Shown: positions 19,707-28,150 of the stretch, piece after piece
Numbering within the stretch: position 1 is the stretch's first letter
How the letters are laid out: the number at the start of each line of letters is the position of its first letter
Assembly: GCA_041665785.1 (NCBI GenBank)
Contig: JBAYIE010000011.1
Span: 35,802-99,801, forward strand
Source of the DNA: JBAYIE01 sp041665785
Lineage (GTDB): Bacteria > Bacteroidota > Bacteroidia > UKL13-3
Length of the DNA stretch: 64,000 nucleotides
Direction: 5' to 3'
Notes under the pieces: generated by a model
Databases searched by the model: none
Told to the model about the DNA's origin: nothing
Seen by the model: only the letters and a program-made list of their open reading frames with translations
Program-made: the position numbers and the translations under genes

Positions 19707-19822
19707 CCGACCACTGAAGTAATGCGCACGAAATGTAAACTATGAGTGAATTATCCAATAGCGTATACTTCAGGGGTAGCGCCCAAAAAATAAAACCTAA
19801 ACATTAAGGCGTATCGACAATA

Positions 19823-20698
19823 TTATTTCACAGATTGATTGACCCAATTCCGGATCAATTCATTCACCTCAGCATGTTTTTCAATCTGCACAAAATGACC
19901 TGCATTAGGTATCAGATGCATTTCGCAAGCGGGAATAAGTCCGGCTCCCAGCTGAGCAATTTTTTTGGGACTGTCGTGAGGATGCAGCATTCTGTTAGGA
20001 ATCATGCGGTCTTTTTCGCCGAACATGAGTAACGTTTTAGCTTCAATCTGTGGAAGAAACCTGTTCATGGAGTCGCTTAGCATACCGCGGATCGATGCCA
20101 GACACATCGATTTCCATTCCTGCATGGAACGGTTTTTTAGCAATGCCTTGAGCTCATCAATCAAAATGCGGCTATCACCTCCATGGTGCTCAAAGCTATC
20201 GCGGATGGTAGATTCCAAATGCGATTCATCGGCATACATAAAATCACCAAACGACAACAGGTTTTGCATCATCATTTGCTCGGTCTGCGTGAAATTCTCA
20301 ATACCTGCCGGAGCAATCAGAATCAACTGTTCAAACAAATGCGGGTAACGCAAGGCAAGCATTAATCCTATTTGTCCACCCATGGAATGACCAACCAGAA
20401 CCACGTTTTGCAACTGCATTGCTTCAGCAAACAAACGCACACATTCGGCATAGAAGAAAGTTGTGTATGGATATTTTCCGGAAGAAGAAAAACCGTTTCC
20501 GGGAAGATCAATCGCAATGCAGCGGTAATGTTTGGATAATTCTTCCAGTTGAAAACGCCAAACCGGAGCATAATTAGCCAGTCCATGCACAAAGAGCAAA
20601 ACCGGTTTATGTTCACCTACATCCATGTAAGCGATTTCAATTCCATCGTGAATGGAAATTTTATGTACAGGAAAAGGATAATTGACCAAGCTATGCAT
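19823..20698 (-). CDS. Alpha/beta hydrolase
   Basis: The 291-residue protein (start taken at the ATG at 20698, MHSLVNYPF) has LLFVHGLANYAPVW (oxyanion HG), the nucleophile elbow VLVGHSMGGQIG with Ser near 107, the acid in GEKDRMIP and the base His in IPNAGHFV. It lies downstream of phaC on the same strand, separated by a strong hairpin. It could be a PHA depolymerase-like or general esterase, but nothing in the sequence fixes the substrate. Confidence 0.83.
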   Translation of the reverse strand: MHSLVNYPFPVHKISIHDGIEIAYMDVGEHKPVLLFVHGLANYAPVWRFQLEELSKHYRCIAIDLPGNGFSSSGKYPYTTFFYAECVRLFAEAMQLQNVVLVGHSMGGQIGLMLALRYPHLFEQLILIAPAGIENFTQTEQMMMQNLLSFGDFMYADESHLESTIRDSFEHHGGDSRILIDELKALLKNRSMQEWKSMCLASIRGMLSDSMNRFLPQIEAKTLLMFGEKDRMIPNRMLHPHDSPKKIAQLGAGLIPACEMHLIPNAGHFVQIEKHAEVNELIRNWVNQSVK

Positions 20699-20705
20699 TA
20701 TAAAC

Positions 20706-20735
20706 ACAACAAGACGTCGTTAAACGTCTTGTTGT
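20706..20735 (-). terminator. 12-bp hairpin between phaC and the hydrolase gene
   Basis: The arms acaacaagacgt and acgtcttgttgt are perfectly complementary around a 6-base loop. The T-run behind it on the minus strand is weak (GTTTATAA), so it may be a weak terminator or an mRNA processing/stability hairpin. Confidence 0.5.
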
Positions 20736-20756
20736 TGTAAGAGTATAGTGAAAGGA

Positions 20757-21815
20757 TCACGACCGGTCTTTGATCCAGGTGGCTACTTTAGGTCCCAGTT
20801 CTTTTTGAGAGCGGGTTCCAACGAATACACCGATATGACCTCCGGGGAATGGATACATTTCTTTGTCTTTCGATCCGATCACTTCATTCACCGGAATGGT
20901 TGATGAATTTGGAATGATGGTATCGTCGGTGGCATAAATATTCAGGAAAGGTACGGTCATATTTTTCAGGTTAACCTGATGTCCGCCCAATTCAAATTCG
21001 CCTTTAATCAATTTATTATCCTGCCACAAATCTTTGATGTATTTGCGAAACATTTCACCGGCCTGATCCGGTACATCTGCTTTCCATTTTTCCATACGCA
21101 GGAAATTCATCATCTTTTCTTCGTTGTCGAGCGAATCCATGATGCCGAGGTATTTGGAAATATTGGCTGAAGGTTTGAGCATAGCAAATCCATTGTCGAT
21201 CATATCGGCTTTGATGATTCCATTGTTGGCATCGATCATGGAATCTATATCCAGATCTTTGGTCCAGCGGTACAACATGCATTCATTGCCACCAAAATCG
21301 AATGGAGATACATAGGTAGTGAGCGATTGTAGTTTTTCGGGAAATATGGAAGCATAGATAGCTGCAAAAGTTCCACCCTGGCAGATACCCATTTTGTGGA
21401 TCTTCGGACTTTTTGTGGATTTGCGTACAAAATCAACTGCATCGTTCATAAAGCCGAGGATGTAGTCTTCCATGGTCAGATAACGGTGTTGTTTTTGCGG
21501 ATAACCCCAATCCATGATGTAGATATCCAATCCTTCGTTGAGGAGTTTCTTCATCAAACTGCGATCAGGTTGCAGATCGAGTACATCGTGTCGATTCATG
21601 ATAGCAAAAGAAACCAATACAGGAATCTTGCAGGTAGCCGGAGTTTCGCGTTTGTAATGGTAAAGCTTCACCAGGTCATCTTGCCAAACCAATTCTTTCG
21701 GAGTCATTCCAACTTCGATGTCTTCAATTTTCTGCAGGACTTCGTATCCTTTGATCAGCTTCTCGCTGGTTTTATTCATGGTATCTATGAAAGAGGTGTT
21801 TGTATTTATAGCCAT
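20757..21815 (-). CDS. phaC: Class III-like poly(3-hydroxyalkanoate) synthase, PhaC subunit
   Basis: The start is the ATG at 21815 (MAINTNTSF); a TTG two codons upstream is less likely. The 352-residue length is that of class III PhaC. The lipase-like box is GICQGG near residue 145, with the catalytic Cys in place of Ser. The Asp is in YATDDTIIP (near 296) and the His in FPGGHIG (near 325). PhaC polymerises (R)-3-hydroxyacyl-CoA into storage granules and needs PhaE as partner, whose gene lies directly upstream. A terminator hairpin stands between the two genes. Confidence 0.92.
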   Translation of the reverse strand: MAINTNTSFIDTMNKTSEKLIKGYEVLQKIEDIEVGMTPKELVWQDDLVKLYHYKRETPATCKIPVLVSFAIMNRHDVLDLQPDRSLMKKLLNEGLDIYIMDWGYPQKQHRYLTMEDYILGFMNDAVDFVRKSTKSPKIHKMGICQGGTFAAIYASIFPEKLQSLTTYVSPFDFGGNECMLYRWTKDLDIDSMIDANNGIIKADMIDNGFAMLKPSANISKYLGIMDSLDNEEKMMNFLRMEKWKADVPDQAGEMFRKYIKDLWQDNKLIKGEFELGGHQVNLKNMTVPFLNIYATDDTIIPNSSTIPVNEVIGSKDKEMYPFPGGHIGVFVGTRSQKELGPKVATWIKDRS

Positions 21816-21841
21816 TGACAATTTGTTTTAATGAATACGAG

Positions 21842-21893
21842 ATAAAAAGAAAAAGCCACAAATCCAACTTTGTTAATCATCGAATCTGCGGCT
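21842..21893 (-). terminator. Intrinsic terminator between phaE and phaC
   Basis: On the minus strand AGCCGCAGAT pairs with ATTTGTGGCT (10 bp with two G-U pairs and one further wobble), and TTTTTCTTTTT follows directly. It should end part of the phaE transcripts before phaC and so lower phaC expression relative to phaE. Confidence 0.7.
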
Positions 21894-21917
21894 CTTAACC
21901 AATCCTAACTTAACTTA

Positions 21918-23216
21918 TTATGCGTTCTTAGCCGTTTTGCGGGCTTTAGGTGCTTCTTTTTCGTCCGATTCAACAACCAGATCTGAGTCGATTTGTTTTT
22001 CCAGACTGTTGATGCGTTTTTTCAATTCGTAAATAGTTTTGTACAACTCGTCCATTTCGGTGCGGGTAGCTACCGGAATATTTACAAGTCCTTTTTCCAT
22101 CTGCAAATCGATTTTGCGTTTCATTTTCATTCCCAATGAATTTACTTCTGCCTGCATTTTCGAGTATTCCTCGGTATTGAACAGGTTTACAAAAAATTTA
22201 TCGGTAGTATTCAAAAAATCGCTGTAGATATTCACGAAGTTGCTGGTGTCTTCGCCATTTTGAATTTTGGTGTAAATGTTTTCAGCAACAGAGTACATGG
22301 CTTCCATTCCGGTAGTGTACATCATGTATTGCAGTTGTGCATTTTTAACCTGGAAATTCCCGAATTCACCTGAAAGTTCATTCATCATTTCCATACCGTC
22401 TTTGTTTGCACCCGGAGTCATCAGTTTCATCAGAGGTGAAGCAGAAAGATTCAGGGATTCAACCATCTTGTTGTAGTTGGTAAACATATTGCTGAACATC
22501 TCACCACCATTAGGCAGATTAGCTGTCATAGCTTTCATGTTATTGAACATTTCTTTGTTCATGCCCATCATTTTGGCACCAGCTTCTTTCAAGGAATCCA
22601 TGTTAATCATGCTCTTCATGAAATCCGGTTGCATGTTGAACATTTTATCCATCATGTCTTTGTACATGCTGGTATTAAACATTTTCTTGAACATATCCGG
22701 AGTAAACGATTTGTCCTGGATCGATTTCATGAAAGGCATCCACAATTCAAAGCTTTTCAGAAACATTTCTGAATTGTTGAACATACCGGTAAAGGCATCT
22801 TTGGTATTAGGGTTACCATATTGTTTTACCATTTCGCCATACGTATTGTTCATGGTAGAGATCCATGAATTGTAAGTATTCATCATGGTGTCGTATTGGT
22901 TTTTCATGTCTTCGTTCATCATGTTTCCGGTGAACATGGTATTCATGCTGTTTTGCATCATACCGGTCCATTCTTTGGCGTAATTTACCTGATTATTCAT
23001 CCAGGTATTGAAAAAGTTCATATTATTTCCCATATTGCCTTCAGAACCGGTTTGGTTGAAGAAGGACATTTGAGAATCATACCACTTCTTGAAGAAGTCT
23101 GAATTCATGTCCATATGAAAGGTTTTAGCCATTTGTTCTGTAACATTGGCAAGGTTCTCTACAGCTTGTTTTTGAGCTTCAGCGAACGAAGTGAAAAGGG
23201 GTGAATTGTTTTCCAT
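21918..23216 (-). CDS. phaE: PHA synthase PhaE-like subunit, methionine-rich
   Basis: From the ATG at 23216 (MENNSPLFTSFAEAQ) the protein has 432 residues and no membrane segment. It is helical and very rich in Met, Asn and Phe, for example MMNTYNSWISTMNNTYGEMV. The last 60 residues form a probable coiled coil (ELYKTIYELKKRINSLEKQI) with a basic tail. The layout matches PhaE of class III synthases, and its position directly before phaC supports it. PhaE activates PhaC and binds the granule surface. It is longer than most PhaE proteins I know. Confidence 0.8.
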   Translation of the reverse strand: MENNSPLFTSFAEAQKQAVENLANVTEQMAKTFHMDMNSDFFKKWYDSQMSFFNQTGSEGNMGNNMNFFNTWMNNQVNYAKEWTGMMQNSMNTMFTGNMMNEDMKNQYDTMMNTYNSWISTMNNTYGEMVKQYGNPNTKDAFTGMFNNSEMFLKSFELWMPFMKSIQDKSFTPDMFKKMFNTSMYKDMMDKMFNMQPDFMKSMINMDSLKEAGAKMMGMNKEMFNNMKAMTANLPNGGEMFSNMFTNYNKMVESLNLSASPLMKLMTPGANKDGMEMMNELSGEFGNFQVKNAQLQYMMYTTGMEAMYSVAENIYTKIQNGEDTSNFVNIYSDFLNTTDKFFVNLFNTEEYSKMQAEVNSLGMKMKRKIDLQMEKGLVNIPVATRTEMDELYKTIYELKKRINSLEKQIDSDLVVESDEKEAPKARKTAKNA

Positions 23217-23260
23217 GATGTATATATTTAAAGTCTTTAAGTCCGTTGAAAATGCGGGCA

Positions 23261-23289
23261 CAAAGGTAACGGAATTCCTTATATTTCAA
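23261..23289 (-). promoter_or_regulatory. Promoter of the phaE-phaC transcript
   Basis: Minus-strand TACCTTTG (23261-23268) fits TAnnTTTG, and a TTG element (23287-23289) lies 18 bp upstream. Both are in the gap before phaE. A facing TAAATTTG (23302-23309, plus strand) may serve the divergent phaJ. Confidence 0.6.
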
Positions 23290-23452
23290 CATCCTGGACA
23301 TTAAATTTGTGTTACCCTATCAAACCATCAGTGTTTACAGACGGTTGGTGAGTATGATTTTTGTCACCGGGGGTAGGAATCAGGTGGACGGAATTTTAAA
23401 ATGGGCCAAATTCTTCCCAAAACCTATATTGCAGACAGAAAAATTAAATAGT

Positions 23453-23869
23453 ATGACAGCACCAAAAATCGGGGATATTTTCACCCACGACATCACTTAC
23501 ACACAGGAACAGGTTGATTTGTATGCCAAAATTTCGGGCGATACAAATCCCTTACACGTTAACCCTGAAGTGGGAAAAGTCAGCATGTTTGGCAGAAATA
23601 TTATTCACGGACATTTCAGCGCCAGTGTATTTACCAAAATTTTTGGCACCCTGTTGTATCCCGATGGTCAGATTTACATGAAACAAAGCACTACCTTCCT
23701 CAAACCCATGTTTGTGGATACTCCTTATCAGGCTGTTATCACCGTGAAAGAAATTTTTCCGGAAAAGAACCGGGTTTTGTTTGAAACGAAAGTGATTGAT
23801 AAAGCCACCGGTGTTGAAACCATAGTGGGAGAGGCTTTATTGATGAATAAAACGCATTACGCCTGGTAA
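23453..23869 (+). CDS. phaJ: MaoC-like (R)-specific enoyl-CoA hydratase
   Basis: From the ATG at 23453 (MTAPKIGDIF) the protein has 138 residues, the size of single hot-dog PhaJ enzymes. The hydratase motif is YAKISGDTNPLHVNPE, with Asp and His as catalytic pair, followed by FGRNIIHGHFSASVF. It turns trans-2-enoyl-CoA from fatty acid oxidation into (R)-3-hydroxyacyl-CoA, the monomer for PhaC. It is divergent from phaE, so the PHA genes share one regulatory gap. The gene symbol is inferred from context. Confidence 0.85.
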   Translation: MTAPKIGDIFTHDITYTQEQVDLYAKISGDTNPLHVNPEVGKVSMFGRNIIHGHFSASVFTKIFGTLLYPDGQIYMKQSTTFLKPMFVDTPYQAVITVKEIFPEKNRVLFETKVIDKATGVETIVGEALLMNKTHYAW

Positions 23870-23892
23870 TTACCAAAGTGGAGAACATGAAA

Positions 23893-23920
23893 AAGGCCGG
23901 AATGAACCGGCCTTTTTTTA
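23893..23920. terminator. Bidirectional intrinsic terminator
   Basis: AAGGCCGG and CCGGCCTT form an 8-bp stem around a 6-base loop. A T-run follows on the plus strand and an A-run precedes it, so it can end both phaJ and the convergent acyltransferase gene. Confidence 0.85.
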
Positions 23921-23937
23921 TGCGTTTTTCTTTCGGA

Positions 23938-25152
23938 TTATACCAGGATTTTAACCGGATTCTCCAATAATTCTTTCAGTGTTTGCAGGAATGCTGAACC
24001 CATGGCACCATCCACCACGCGGTGATCGCAGCTCAAGGTTACTTTCATAACAAGTCCGGCCCGCATTTGTCCCTTCTCCACAATAACAGATTCTTTTGCC
24101 GCTCCTACCGCCAGAATACAGGCATCCGGTGGGTTGATGATGGCGGTAAATTCATCGATTCCGTACATGCCCAGATTGGAGATAGTGAAAGTATTGCCTT
24201 CGAATTCCTGGGGTTGCAGTTTTTTATTTTTCGCCTTATCGGCCAGTGTTTTTACTTCGGCACTGATATGCGAAACGCTTTTGCTATCGGCAAATTTGAT
24301 GACAGGCACTATCAGTCCATCATCGATGGCAACCGCTACTCCAATATGAATATGGCGATTGACACGGATCTTGTCGCCCAGCCAGCTGGCATTAATCATG
24401 GGGTGGCGTTGCAGGGCATGTGCTACTGCTTTTACCACTATATCGTTCATGGATATTTTAACCGGGCTGAATTCGTTCATGGTTTTACGCGCCTCGGTGG
24501 CCTTGTCCATGATGATACTCATCGTAAGATAGAAATGCGGAGCTCCAATTTTGCTTTCAGTCAAACGACGTGCAATGGTTTTGCGCATTTGTGAAACTGG
24601 AAAATCTTCGAAGCCTTCTTCGCCGGTAACGGATGGAATTACCAGGTTTTTCAAGGTGTTTTCCTGAGGCTTAAAGTTTTCGATATCGCGCTTAACAATC
24701 CTTCCCTGATCGCCGGAACCGGGTATTTTATTGATGTCTATGCCTTTATCAGCTGCCAGTTTTTTAGCCAGAGGAGATACTTTAATGCGGTTATCGCCCG
24801 CAACAGGTGCTGCCGGCACGGGGGTTGGAGTCTGAACTACAGGTGCTTCAGTTTTGGTGGTCGCTTCTGCAGTTGTAGGAGTGCCCTGGCTTAATAAGGC
24901 CGAAAAATCTTCCCCCTTTTGACCCACAATGGCAATCACCGCATCTACCGGAACGGCACCACCAGCCGGAATACCAATGTGAAGGAGGGTTCCTTTTACA
25001 TAGTTTTCCAGTTCCATAGTAGCTTTGTCGGTTTCTACTTCGGCCAGAATGTCTCCGGGTTTAATGTCATCGCCAACTTTTTTCAGCCACGTATGAATTA
25101 CCCCTTCGGTCATCGTATCACTCATCTTGGGCATGCGAATTACTTCAGCCAT
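23938..25152 (-). CDS. Dihydrolipoamide acetyltransferase (pyruvate dehydrogenase E2)
   Basis: The 404-residue protein has one lipoyl domain (residues 1-80, lysine in ETDKATMELE) and a Pro/Ala/Thr-rich linker. The E3-binding domain (near 128-162, ISPLAKKLA-like VSPLAKKLAADKGID and GSGDQGRIVKRDI) follows. The C-terminal catalytic domain ends with SCDHRVVDGAMG, where His and Asp are the active site. It carries acetyl groups from E1 to CoA. E1 and E3 genes are not in this window. The sequence MAEVIRMPKMSDTMTEG is typical of Bacteroidota PDH E2; a branched-chain E2 is less likely. Confidence 0.92.
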   Translation of the reverse strand: MAEVIRMPKMSDTMTEGVIHTWLKKVGDDIKPGDILAEVETDKATMELENYVKGTLLHIGIPAGGAVPVDAVIAIVGQKGEDFSALLSQGTPTTAEATTKTEAPVVQTPTPVPAAPVAGDNRIKVSPLAKKLAADKGIDINKIPGSGDQGRIVKRDIENFKPQENTLKNLVIPSVTGEEGFEDFPVSQMRKTIARRLTESKIGAPHFYLTMSIIMDKATEARKTMNEFSPVKISMNDIVVKAVAHALQRHPMINASWLGDKIRVNRHIHIGVAVAIDDGLIVPVIKFADSKSVSHISAEVKTLADKAKNKKLQPQEFEGNTFTISNLGMYGIDEFTAIINPPDACILAVGAAKESVIVEKGQMRAGLVMKVTLSCDHRVVDGAMGSAFLQTLKELLENPVKILV

Positions 25153-25257
25153 ATTTTTCGAATCATTAAGACAGCAAAAATAAGAATAGAATTGATTTTA
25201 GCTACTTGAAACCAAAATCCAATAAGTTATAAATGATTGTAATACCGATCATATGCA

Positions 25258-25623
25258 ATGAAGGCAAAAAATAAACTGTATGAATGGGACCAGGCTTTTT
25301 TGGGGCTGCCCATGAAGGATACGCGATGGAAAGTTTCGTTAAAATTAGCATTGGGTGCGCTTACCTTCATGGTCGTGCTATTCGTTCCAAGTCCTCGCTT
25401 TGCTGCGGGCTTTCCCCATAAAGGATGCGCGAGCTTACCTTTAGGGCTATCACTCAGCCTCCTGCCGGAATGCTTTTATGTGAATTCCTGGTTGCTTATG
25501 AATGAATGCATTCGCAGATTGTTGGTCCATATATCTTTTAATAATTTAATGGAGTATTTGCACTCAAGCTTTTCTTTAGGTATCGGAAAAGGAAAGAAGA
25601 AACAAGTGGATATAAAAAGATAA
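25258..25623 (+). pseudogene. Doubtful open frame running through a dispersed repeat
   Basis: A 121-codon frame starts MKAKNKLYEWDQAFLGLP and has one hydrophobic segment near residues 27-43. Its middle third is simply translation of repeat copy B. The first 45 codons could be the remnant of a small membrane protein gene, or all of it may be chance. I recognise no family. Confidence 0.3.
25388..25465. repeat. Dispersed intergenic repeat, copy B (inverted relative to copy A)
   Basis: The reverse complement contains gcgcatcctttatgg and gaaagcccgcagc and matches 19632-19706 at about 85% by eye. It lies in the gap between the E2 gene and the PagL-like gene. Confidence 0.6.
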
Positions 25624-25679
25624 ATACTTATCATCAATGGCAGGCTGTCCGAAATAAAATCTAAGGATTGTTGGCCTGA

Positions 25680-26786
25680 TTAATGATTCAACGCGTAGTT
25701 TAACCGAAGATCAATGCAATTGGCTTGTTCGATATGCACTTTAAGATTCAATCCTATTCCAAAATAACGTATGGGATAATACATGAATCCCCAACGGTGG
25801 TAATACATGGAAGGGTAATAATTCCCTTGCTGGTATACATATTTGCCAAAATGTTGGGTGAAAATAAAGTCACCCATGATGAATTCATGTCCTGCCATCA
25901 AGGATATCAGAACCGGTTTTTCGATTGGGATTGCATTGTTGCTGATGAGTTGGTTATACACCTGATCTTTGGCCATTTCAAATCCCAGGGTCCAACCGTG
26001 CAGGCGACCAAAATAACTCCCTTGAACCTGAATACCCGAAATTGAATACAGGGTACGATTGGTCAACGAATACATAGAACGGGCATAAAACAGGGTGAAA
26101 TCGGCCCGTAATTTTTTTTGGTCTTTTGGCCGTTTTAAATCATGCAAAGGTTTGGGGAGTTGAGGGTTTGTGCGGTAACGCAATCCGGCGCTCAGGGTTG
26201 GCCAGTTAGCACCGCTGTTGGGTTTGCTCAAACTGGCATTGGAAATGTGGTTGAGTTGAATGGAATTCGTAAGGGTTAGGTGTGACGAAAGATGAATACC
26301 TGTATGAACGCCAATAACCAGGTGCGGCGTAACGGGCAGGCTGTATGAAAAATTAGCCGGATTGGTTGATGCATCATAGGGATTGGAGGCAATCGAAATA
26401 CCTGCGGTAGCGCGTAATCCCAATTCAGCATAACGCCCTAACCCGATGGTAGGTTGAATATAATAAGCGAAGTTAATGGCATGTCCCAGCACGGGTACGC
26501 CAAAGTTGGTATAGTTGATCATCCATCCCTGATGCGGATAATGTTTGCTTTTGATCCAGGTATCGGTATCTCCAAGATGGGTATCAAATTCGAGTTGGAT
26601 CATCGTTACTTCAGCATGGGCAGTATTCTGAACGAATTTATTGTGTGCCCATACCTGTCCGGCATGGTAATTAAATCCGTATCCTTTGATTCTCTGAGCG
26701 GATGCGAACTTTGCACCTCCTAAAAGCCCCATTAACAGTACTATTGCGTAAAGAAGGACAGAAGGTGTTGAAAATAATTTTCCCAT
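25680..26786 (-). CDS. PagL-like acyloxyacyl hydrolase (lipid A 3-O-deacylase family)
   Basis: A 368-residue protein with a signal peptide (to ASAQ, residue 30) and many amphipathic aromatic-ended strands, as in an outer membrane beta-barrel. The segment TLTNSIQLNHISNASL contains the HxSNA motif, the His/Ser pair of PagL, and the C-terminal YFGIGLNLKVHI is a barrel strand. PagL enzymes remove the 3-linked acyl chain of lipid A. The protein is about twice the size of Pseudomonas PagL, with an extra C-terminal half, which is common in Bacteroidota homologues. Confidence 0.75.
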   Translation of the reverse strand: MGKLFSTPSVLLYAIVLLMGLLGGAKFASAQRIKGYGFNYHAGQVWAHNKFVQNTAHAEVTMIQLEFDTHLGDTDTWIKSKHYPHQGWMINYTNFGVPVLGHAINFAYYIQPTIGLGRYAELGLRATAGISIASNPYDASTNPANFSYSLPVTPHLVIGVHTGIHLSSHLTLTNSIQLNHISNASLSKPNSGANWPTLSAGLRYRTNPQLPKPLHDLKRPKDQKKLRADFTLFYARSMYSLTNRTLYSISGIQVQGSYFGRLHGWTLGFEMAKDQVYNQLISNNAIPIEKPVLISLMAGHEFIMGDFIFTQHFGKYVYQQGNYYPSMYYHRWGFMYYPIRYFGIGLNLKVHIEQANCIDLRLNYALNH

Positions 26787-26832
26787 GTTTAAGAGCGAAA
26801 TCTGTAATTTGAAATACTAAAATCAGACGGCG

Positions 26833-27627
26833 ATGAACCAGTACGAACAACTACTCAAATATATTTACGAAAACGGAATAAATAAATCCGATCGCACCGG
26901 TACGGGTACGCGTAGCATCTTTGGAGCCCAATTGCGTTTCAATCTGGAAGAAGGATTTCCATTGATTACTACCAAAAAGGTTCATATGAAATCCATCCTG
27001 CACGAATTGTTGTGGTTCATCAAAGGAGAAACCAATACCGCTTATCTGAAAGAAAATGGTGTGAGCATTTGGGACGAATGGGCCGATAAAGACGGAAACC
27101 TCGGACCGGTATACGGATACCAATGGAGAAGCTGGCCAGCTCCCGATGGGCGTCATATAGATCAGTTGAGCGAAGTGATTGAAATGATCAAAAGCAATCC
27201 CGATTCGCGCCGGATGATAGTGAGTGCATGGAATGTAGCGGATCTTCCCAAAATGGCGCTGATGCCCTGCCATGCTTTTTTTCAGTTTTATGTGGCTGAT
27301 GGAAAACTGAGTTGTCAGTTGTATCAGCGCAGTGCAGATATGTTTCTGGGAGTGCCTTTCAATATTGCTTCTTATGCTTTGTTAACACATATGGTTGCAC
27401 AGGTTTGCAATCTTAAACCCGGAGATTTTATTCATACCTTTGGTGATGCACATATTTACACCAATCATTTTGAGCAGGTTGAATTGCAGTTGAGCCGCGA
27501 CCCCAGAACCTATCCGGTATTGCGTATCAATCCGGAGATTCGTTCGATCTTCGACTTTACCTACGGCGACTTTACCGTTGAAAACTACGACCCACATCCG
27601 GCCATTAAAGCACCGGTAGCGGTATAG
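26833..27627 (+). CDS. thyA: Thymidylate synthase
   Basis: At 264 residues the protein has exactly the ThyA length. DRTGTGTRSIFG is at the N-terminus, PCHAFFQFYV holds the nucleophile Cys146, and LYQRSADMFLGVPFNIASYALL and FGDAHIYTNH follow. It methylates dUMP to dTMP with methylene-tetrahydrofolate. It lies about 90 bp before ssrA with no strong terminator between. Confidence 0.97.
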   Translation: MNQYEQLLKYIYENGINKSDRTGTGTRSIFGAQLRFNLEEGFPLITTKKVHMKSILHELLWFIKGETNTAYLKENGVSIWDEWADKDGNLGPVYGYQWRSWPAPDGRHIDQLSEVIEMIKSNPDSRRMIVSAWNVADLPKMALMPCHAFFQFYVADGKLSCQLYQRSADMFLGVPFNIASYALLTHMVAQVCNLKPGDFIHTFGDAHIYTNHFEQVELQLSRDPRTYPVLRINPEIRSIFDFTYGDFTVENYDPHPAIKAPVAV

Positions 27628-27700
27628 GATCTGGTATTCTATTGAACTTTTTAAGGAAATTACAACAACTCCTGTTGCATAAGTAACCATAGAATTGATG

Positions 27701-27708
27701 TACCTTTG
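27701..27708 (+). promoter_or_regulatory. ssrA promoter box TACCTTTG
   Basis: TACCTTTG fits TAnnTTTG and ends 10 bp before the first G of the tmRNA. A TTGC lies about 22 bp further upstream. Confidence 0.65.
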
Positions 27709-27718
27709 TAGTTCATTT

Positions 27719-28086
27719 GGGGATGAATGGAATTGACGGGAAGTGCAAATGGCATGTAAGCACGCAGTGCATTGGGATATTGGCACTTTAATCTCAATAC
27801 TCAAAACTCTAACAGGCGAAAATAACTTCGCTATGGCTGCCTAATCCGGATAGATTACGCAATAGCCATTGTCCCGCAGGTGTTAGCTTAACCGCATCTG
27901 CAACCGGGGCATCATCAGGAAAAGTTGGATGAAGTACTGCTCCTGTGCTTCAGACGTAAATAAAGAGCTAAGCGCCGGTTTGGCCCGCCTTTCAGCCTGA
28001 CCAGTGACGAAAACAATGAGAGGCTCAGCGTGAAGAAAGCATGACCTTTCCTCCTCCGGACGCGGGTTCGATACCCGCCATCTCCA
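27719..28086 (+). ncRNA. ssrA: Transfer-messenger RNA (tmRNA)
   Basis: The 5' end GGGGATG pairs with 3' CATCTCC to close the tRNA-like acceptor stem. The T-arm GCGGG-TTCGATA-CCCGC lies before the 3' end. The tag frame reads GENNFAMAA then TAA (27815-27844), a Bacteroidota tag with Met where Leu is more common. The RNA frees stalled ribosomes with SmpB and marks the peptide for proteolysis. CCA is not encoded. The last 14 bases are the left attachment site of a prophage, which keeps the RNA intact because the phage supplies the same bases. Confidence 0.95.
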
Positions 28087-28087
28087 C
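28073..28087 (+). repeat. attL core
   Basis: The 15-bp core acccgccatctccac covers the 3' strands of the tmRNA T-stem and acceptor stem. The same 15 bases occur at 61984-61998, where they are not preceded by tmRNA sequence. Confidence 0.9.
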
Positions 28088-28091
28088 ATTG

Positions 28092-28128
28092 AACGCAAAC
28101 GTACTGATTTTCAGGCGTTTGCGTTTTA
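28092..28128 (+). terminator. Phage-supplied terminator behind ssrA
   Basis: AACGCAAACG (28092-28101) pairs perfectly with CGTTTGCGTT (28116-28125), and the T-run continues to 28127. It stands just after attL and would replace the host terminator of ssrA, which now lies at 62003-62047 beyond attR. Confidence 0.7.
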
Positions 28129-28150
28129 CCGTATCAAAAAAATATCATTC

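Noticed and set aside
27883..28098. Small minus-strand frame across the tmRNA 3' half
   Set aside because: It is antisense to ssrA, whose structure, tag and promoter are clear.
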